A DNA stretch of 9,825 nucleotides from Pseudomonadota bacterium. GTDB taxonomy: Bacteria; Myxococcota; Bradymonadia; UBA4248. The notes under the pieces were generated by a model that was given only the letters and a program-made list of their open reading frames with translations, was not told the origin of the DNA and searched no databases. The stretch spans positions 1-9,825 of the forward strand of contig JAGACY010000314.1 of NCBI GenBank assembly GCA_017613855.1. Reading direction: 5' to 3'. Every line of letters begins with the position of its first letter. Positions within the stretch are counted from its first letter, which is position 1. This document shows, piece after piece, positions 7,501 to 9,825 of the stretch. The position numbers were made by a program, and so were the translations under genes.

Positions 7501-7854
7501 AATGAACACGGCAATTATGGCGAGGCCTATCTTCACGTCTATCCGGGAGAACTCAACGGCGGGCAGATAACGGCAGAATTCCTTTGTGGCAGCGCCTCAA
7601 CGCCAATTATGCACTGGAGCGTGATGAGCCGCGCCATCGAAAATGTATTTTGCGATTCGTCTTCATGCGGCGAAAATATTGAATACATGACCTTGCCGAG
7701 AGCGACTCCAATCAATTCTTCACAAAAATGTACATTCCGCATTCAGTTTGGGTCGTTGTATCAGATTTGTCCGATTGATGCCGACAAGGGCAGTGAAATG
7801 ATAACCGTAACCACGAGCACGGGAACATTGCCTGCTGGGTATTATCGCCCATAA
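4573..7854 (+). CDS. Giant Cys-rich lipoprotein: 17 six-Cys repeats and a duplicated C-terminal domain
   Basis: A 1093-residue exported lipoprotein of unknown function. Residues 1-19 form a signal peptide with lipobox V-A-A-C and lipidated Cys20; Asp at +2 would favour inner-membrane retention in E. coli, but sorting rules differ in other lineages. Residues 37-831 contain 17 repeats of about 47 residues. Each has six cysteines in the order C-x4-6-C-x7-9-C-x9-11-C-x5-8-C-x4-9-C, usually with an aromatic residue, mostly Trp, between the third and fourth. That makes 102 cysteines, probably 51 disulfides. Residues 838-950 and 967-1085 are two copies of a domain that begins P-x-W-C and has six aligned cysteines. 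The repeats resemble those of the lipoprotein at 94-1614 but are far more diverged, so this array is older. A rigid stalk presenting the C-terminal pair at the surface is a plausible reading. Nothing enzymatic is visible. Confidence 0.9.
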   Translation: MRHIEKIGLCVGIALAVAACDETSSHKEPQNTPQGMCKEGTYACQGKSMLMVCAQGSWQINKTCASSQICDESLAQCVEKSSQPEQQTPDEPPCTAGTRRCNSALTGIEICADNVWQAETSCQEGKKCDAASVRCVNSSAPQQPVSVCGNGERQCDVDGSRVLACTHGVWLTMSACNTAAHEYCDDETLVCQQGCTQGNLKCNADATAVMECSQNVWISKLPCADDETCSDTTKSCEKNVECISGDAYCDDNEQIMICDNNHWTKGDLCQNGTVCFAGECVKTTSSCTNGASECLDETLLSRCDGGRIIHIDCAGSQEVCVTRDGQSQCEAAVCSDNSCKDSNTLLICNTAQNTLTEQACPKNTICDDTMKTCVPRVCEENQYRCTNNNLEKCTDNAWQIDKSCNTSQMCSDSKKQCVAVVCTDGDTRCNSKGKLETCSNNSFGNAQACSGDKPLCQEISATSAECVSLVCANDTYQCDGVKLQKCIDNQWVTQTECDSAALCSAKGTTGSCKAKECENGAEGCSNSKASTKVCKDYKWEYTLCSSVQEGSKCSVSNGKASCKVQVCTDGYSCDNNTLKKCENNEYTNTKDCGTNAICDASAGKCVSNNECAEGNYSCNLSTLRKCESGKWVDKATCTADQTCDAAAQKCVTHECESDDYKCEGSKLYNCNNNKWNVIETCSAGQTCDSSLGMCVSASECTSGYKCQDNDLYQCQSGSWKLSQDCQTGETCNSSVGVCAQCGGNSFQCDGPDLYNCRDFVWVKQQTCKDDEKCMASYYGGGCVSTTPQECTDNEYKCNEKTLQICSGGKWTTSKTCTDKQTCFASGSYGSCVDNLSAPEWCNIQWVIDEKYDRGYGRILMPEGVSEDQISAEMICGNLSSPVKDWYTATAYKNTNCTDCGSNTEYLSAGMNATPGTLACAYRFNFGIQSYICKKGGGAPIVMTSTTKLTADETFPITINSISASEKPSWCWFKHLENEHGNYGEAYLHVYPGELNGGQITAEFLCGSASTPIMHWSVMSRAIENVFCDSSSCGENIEYMTLPRATPINSSQKCTFRIQFGSLYQICPIDADKGSEMITVTTSTGTLPAGYYRP
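4681..7065 (+). repeat. 17-unit coding array of six-Cys repeats
   Basis: Unit starts are the first cysteine of C-x-x-G/D-type segments from Cys37 to the unit ending at Cys831. All 17 keep six cysteines. Spacing varies by a few residues, and units 12-17 (from about residue 595) are the most regular, with C-[D/N/E/Q]xxxLxxC and a Trp four to five residues later. DNA similarity between units is low, unlike the 117-bp array at 733-1200. Confidence 0.85.
7084..7827 (+). repeat. Tandem duplication of an unrecognised six-Cys domain
   Basis: Residues 838-950 and 967-1085 of the lipoprotein align along their length. Shared landmarks are P-x-W-C, a Tyr-Gly segment, QISAEMICG against QITAEFLCG, SSP-V-x-D-W against STP-I-x-H-W, NTEYL against NIEYM, YRFNFG against FRIQFG, and a final Y-x-I-C. 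Cysteines pair up as 841/970, 875/1005, 896/1027, 899/1032, 919/1053 and 932/1066. Alternating hydrophobic residues suggest an all-beta fold. I know no named family with this pattern. Confidence 0.8.
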
Positions 7855-7882
7855 TATCATTATTTTTATATTTGCTTCGCCT

Positions 7883-8029
7883 ATGCACCGTTCGGTGCAT
7901 ACGGCTCGCTTTTCGGGCTTGCGCGCATGTGGGCGACCATACTGGGTCGCCCCTGCTGCTCGCTGCGCCCTTGGGCGCCCGGCTATGTACTCGACCGCTG
8001 TGCGGTCTGCGTGCATACGCCGGGCGTCA
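7883..8029. repeat. Cluster of GC-rich inverted repeats
   Basis: At least four perfect inverted repeats stand almost end to end. ATGCACCG-TT-CGGTGCAT lies at 7883-7900; GGGCGACC (7931-7938) pairs with GGTCGCCC (7945-7952); GCGCCC-TT-GGGCGC lies at 7965-7978; and GACCGC-TGT-GCGGTC at 7993-8007. The last is enclosed by longer arms, 7976-7990 with 8010-8025, that can form about 15 bp with one bulged base and one G-U pair. GTGCATACG occurs twice in direct orientation, at 7895-7903 and 8011-8019. The base composition is clearly richer in GC than the genes beside it. A dispersed palindromic element or a structured RNA are both possible. Confidence 0.65.
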
Positions 8030-8063
8030 TTCATTTTGAATTGCCCAAAATCGCGTTTTTTTT
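8022..8063 (+). terminator. Possible terminator of the large lipoprotein transcript
   Basis: GGGC (8022-8025) and ATTCA (8029-8033) can pair with TGAAT (8037-8041) and GCCC (8043-8046), and eight Ts follow at 8056-8063. Nine bases separate the stem from the T-run, more than in a standard intrinsic terminator. The GGGC arm is also part of the preceding palindrome, so the two structures compete. Confidence 0.35.
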
Positions 8064-8145
8064 AATCTCATTAAAATTCTCTTTGACGCATATCACAGGG
8101 TAATGCAAAGTGAATGTGGGGGCTTGTGCTACTGCAATACTGTGG

Positions 8146-8223
8146 TGCGCGGCGTACGAAGAAGCCGCGCAGCATCGGCGTATCGCAGATAGCCGATGCG
8201 CCATGGCGTATCGCAGATAGCCA
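8146..8223. repeat. Three consecutive hairpins with a shared plan
   Basis: Hairpin A pairs TGCGCGGC (8146-8153) with GCCGCGCA (8164-8171). Hairpin B pairs GCATCGGC (8172-8179) with GCCGATGC (8192-8199). Hairpin C pairs TGGC (8204-8207) with GCCA (8220-8223). B and C have the identical 12-base loop GTATCGCAGATA, and A has GTACGAAGAA. All three therefore read GGC-GTA...A-GCC. The block ends 22 bp before the ribosome site of the ferredoxin gene. Confidence 0.75.
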
Positions 8224-8245
8224 GGCTCAATAAACATCTCCAAAT

Positions 8246-8250
8246 AAGGA
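8246..8250 (+). promoter_or_regulatory. Ribosome binding site of the ferredoxin gene
   Basis: AAGGA stands five bases before the ATG at 8256. It lies outside the hairpin block that ends at 8223, so those hairpins do not directly sequester it. Confidence 0.75.
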
Positions 8251-8255
8251 TCGAT

Positions 8256-9825
8256 ATGCTTCGAAAAATAAGGATTGTGGTGGCGGCAGTCTTCTTTGTC
8301 GGCATTACTTTGCTGTTCCTCGACTTTACGGGATTTTTTCACCATTGGCTCGGCTGGATGGCCAAAATTCAGTTCTTGCCCGCGCTGCTCGCGCTCAATC
8401 TCGTTGTCGTGATTGGTTTGGCGCTCATAACCTTTATCTTTGGCCGCCTCTATTGTTCTGTCATTTGTCCGCTGGGCGTTTTTCAGGATATCGTTGCCTG
8501 GCTGGGAACGCGCAAAAAGAAAAATAAATATCAGCCGACGAAGGCCAAGAATATTTTGAGATATGCCACACTCGGTATTTTTGCCCTGCTGATGCTGCTG
8601 GGGCTGAATTCGGTTGCCATTTTGATCGCGCCGTACAGCGCTTATGGCCGTATCGCGCAGAATCTGTTTGCCCCGATATATCAGGCGGGGAACAATGTAC
8701 TGGCTTACTTTGCCGAGCGAGCAGATTCCTATGCATTCTATTCAACCGAAGTGTGGATGAGAAGTATACCGACGTTTGTGATTGCGCTGATAACGATGAT
8801 TGGCATCATCATTTTGGCATGGCGCGGCGGACGGACATGGTGCAATACCATTTGCCCGGTGGGCACGGTTCTTGGCTTCATTTCTCGATTTTCGCTGTTC
8901 AGGCCTGTCATTGATCGCGACAAATGCATTCATTGCCATGCATGCGAAAAACGCTGCAAAGCCAGTTGTATCGATATCGAGGCGAATACACTCGATATGA
9001 GTCGATGTGTCGTGTGTATGAATTGTATTAAGAACTGCAAAAAAGGTGCAGTTTCCTATCGATTTGCTTCGCCGTTTGCCCGCAAAACAAGCGAGGATAA
9101 GTCTGTCGAGGCCAACAAAGATGAGGCAAAACTTGTCGAAGCGGATCAACCTGCTGCAGAGCCAACCGACGAGTCAAATGCTGCACCTGCTGCTGAAAGG
9201 GAACATGTTTCCACGGCACGCCGAGGTTTTTTGATGTCTTTGCCGGCGTTGGCCATATCTGCGGTGGCGCATGCCGACGATAAGACGACGGATGGCGGTC
9301 TGGCCGAACTCAAACCCAGGGAAAATCCTGATCGCGGGGAGTTTTCGCTCAAACCTGCCGGTGCCCGAAGTTATAAGAATTTTGCGACGCGATGTACCGG
9401 ATGTCAGCTTTGTGTGGCCAATTGCCCCAATGGTGTGCTTCGCCCGTCGAATTCGCTGCTTAGCCTGATGCAGCCCGAAATGCAATTCGACAAGGGATTT
9501 TGCCGTCCCGAGTGCCATCGTTGCTCCCATGTCTGCCCGACGGGGGCAATTCAACCCGTATCCAAAGCTGAAAAGAGCAGCATTCAGATTGGGCATGCTG
9601 AATGGCATTTCCATAGCTGTCTTGTCACTGCCGAAGGCATTAAATGCGGTAACTGTGCGCGGCATTGCCCCAATGGCGCGATAACACTCGTGGAACAGGA
9701 TGGCCCCGACGGCAAGAAACTCGAGGTACCATCGGTCGATATTGAGCGATGCATCGGCTGCGGTGCCTGTGAGTTCGTTTGCCCGGTTCGTCCAGTGAGT
9801 GCGATTACTGTCGTCGGACATGAAG
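8256..9825 (+). CDS. NapH-NapG-like fusion: membrane polyferredoxin with internal Tat motif (3' end cut off)
   Basis: Open from the ATG at 8256 to the window edge: 523 full codons, no stop. The first half resembles NapH, a quinol-oxidising membrane iron-sulfur protein. It has four helices (about 7-28, 41-63, 101-125, 170-189), two C-x3-C-P motifs (Cys67/71 and Cys196/200), and two clusters, Cys224/227/230/234 and Cys251/254/257/261. A charged Glu/Ala/Lys linker (277-318) leads to A-RRGFLM (321-327) and a hydrophobic stretch ending AHA (340), a textbook twin-arginine signal lying inside the protein. After it come four more ferredoxin sites: Cys380/383/386/390, 416/420/423/427, 455/464/467/471 and 499/502/505/509, as in NapG. 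The whole therefore looks like napH and napG joined. The first part should stay in the membrane and cytoplasm, and the second should cross to the periplasm. No terminal reductase is in view, so the electron acceptor is unknown; nitrate reduction should not be assumed. Confidence 0.88.
   Translation, partial: MLRKIRIVVAAVFFVGITLLFLDFTGFFHHWLGWMAKIQFLPALLALNLVVVIGLALITFIFGRLYCSVICPLGVFQDIVAWLGTRKKKNKYQPTKAKNILRYATLGIFALLMLLGLNSVAILIAPYSAYGRIAQNLFAPIYQAGNNVLAYFAERADSYAFYSTEVWMRSIPTFVIALITMIGIIILAWRGGRTWCNTICPVGTVLGFISRFSLFRPVIDRDKCIHCHACEKRCKASCIDIEANTLDMSRCVVCMNCIKNCKKGAVSYRFASPFARKTSEDKSVEANKDEAKLVEADQPAAEPTDESNAAPAAEREHVSTARRGFLMSLPALAISAVAHADDKTTDGGLAELKPRENPDRGEFSLKPAGARSYKNFATRCTGCQLCVANCPNGVLRPSNSLLSLMQPEMQFDKGFCRPECHRCSHVCPTGAIQPVSKAEKSSIQIGHAEWHFHSCLVTAEGIKCGNCARHCPNGAITLVEQDGPDGKKLEVPSVDIERCIGCGACEFVCPVRPVSAITVVGHE

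Larger units (their letters stand above)
7855..8255. other. Hairpin-rich intergenic region
   Basis: No gene is supported in these 401 bp. They hold a GC-rich palindrome cluster (7883-8029), a possible terminator (8022-8063), a plain segment (8064-8145) with an isolated TTGACG at 8083-8088 but no matching -10 box, and a triple hairpin (8146-8223). The open frames here are GC-rich shadows of the palindromes. Confidence 0.75.

Noticed and set aside
7883..8065. Plus-strand reading frame of 60 codons in the palindrome cluster
   Set aside because: It has no ribosome site, its codons are dictated by the inverted repeats, and it runs through the possible terminator.
8083..8111. Promoter for the ferredoxin gene at TTGACG
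   Set aside because: The -35 match is good but no acceptable -10 hexamer lies 15-19 bp downstream.
7883..8223. CRISPR array
   Set aside because: The repeats are unequal hairpins without regular spacers; the only exact repeat (18 bp, twice) has a 10-bp gap.
9174..9821. Minus-strand frame of 215 codons at the right end
   Set aside because: It is opposite a frame with six well-placed iron-sulfur cysteine clusters, so it is a shadow.
8256..9825. Nitrate reductase accessory gene napH or napG by name
   Set aside because: The cluster motifs match the families, but no nap catalytic or cytochrome gene is in the window, so a gene symbol is not justified.

Overview
The window holds four substantial genes: two on the minus strand (94-1614 and 1742-4141) and two on the plus strand (4573-7854 and 8256 to the right edge, incomplete). 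Three of the four encode exported, cysteine-rich or metal-binding modular proteins and the fourth an iron-sulfur membrane protein. MopE-type CDGxDNDCDG repeats, FG-GAP propeller blades, a C-terminal Cys plus hydrophobic helix plus Arg-rich tail of the MYXO-CTERM kind, and long six-cysteine lipoprotein repeats together point to a Myxococcota-like (former Deltaproteobacteria) bacterium with moderate rather than high GC. That is an inference; no rRNA or marker gene is present.

Layout. 1-93: four copies of a 7-bp tandem repeat, otherwise empty. 94-1614 (-): lipoprotein with seven six-Cys repeats, four of them nearly identical 117-bp copies, and a C-terminal beta-sandwich-like domain. 1615-1741: hairpin and weak promoter between the two minus-strand genes. 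1742-4141 (-): secreted M23 metallopeptidase with a seven-blade FG-GAP region, five MopE motifs and a MYXO-CTERM-like anchor. 4142-4572: divergent intergenic region with heptamer repeats in three degenerate blocks, a good promoter whose -35 lies in the last heptamer block, and a palindrome at the predicted transcription start. 4573-7854 (+): 1093-residue lipoprotein with 17 six-Cys repeats and a duplicated C-terminal domain that I do not recognise. 7855-8255: an intergenic region crowded with hairpins: a palindrome cluster (7883-8029), a possible terminator (8022-8063), and three consecutive hairpins sharing a GGC-GTA...A-GCC plan (8146-8223). 8256-9825 (+): NapH-like polyferredoxin fused, through an internal twin-arginine segment, to a NapG-like ferredoxin.

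How the parts fit. The two lipoproteins share one cysteine-repeat family at different stages of evolution, and with the anchored M23 protein they look like a cell-surface locus for wall remodelling, adhesion or binding; no partner or substrate can be read from sequence. The ferredoxin gene is probably a separate unit in quinol or periplasmic electron transfer. The most unusual features are the duplicated six-Cys domain in 7084-7827, the hairpin-dense intergenic region 7883-8223, and the internal Tat-like motif of the last gene.
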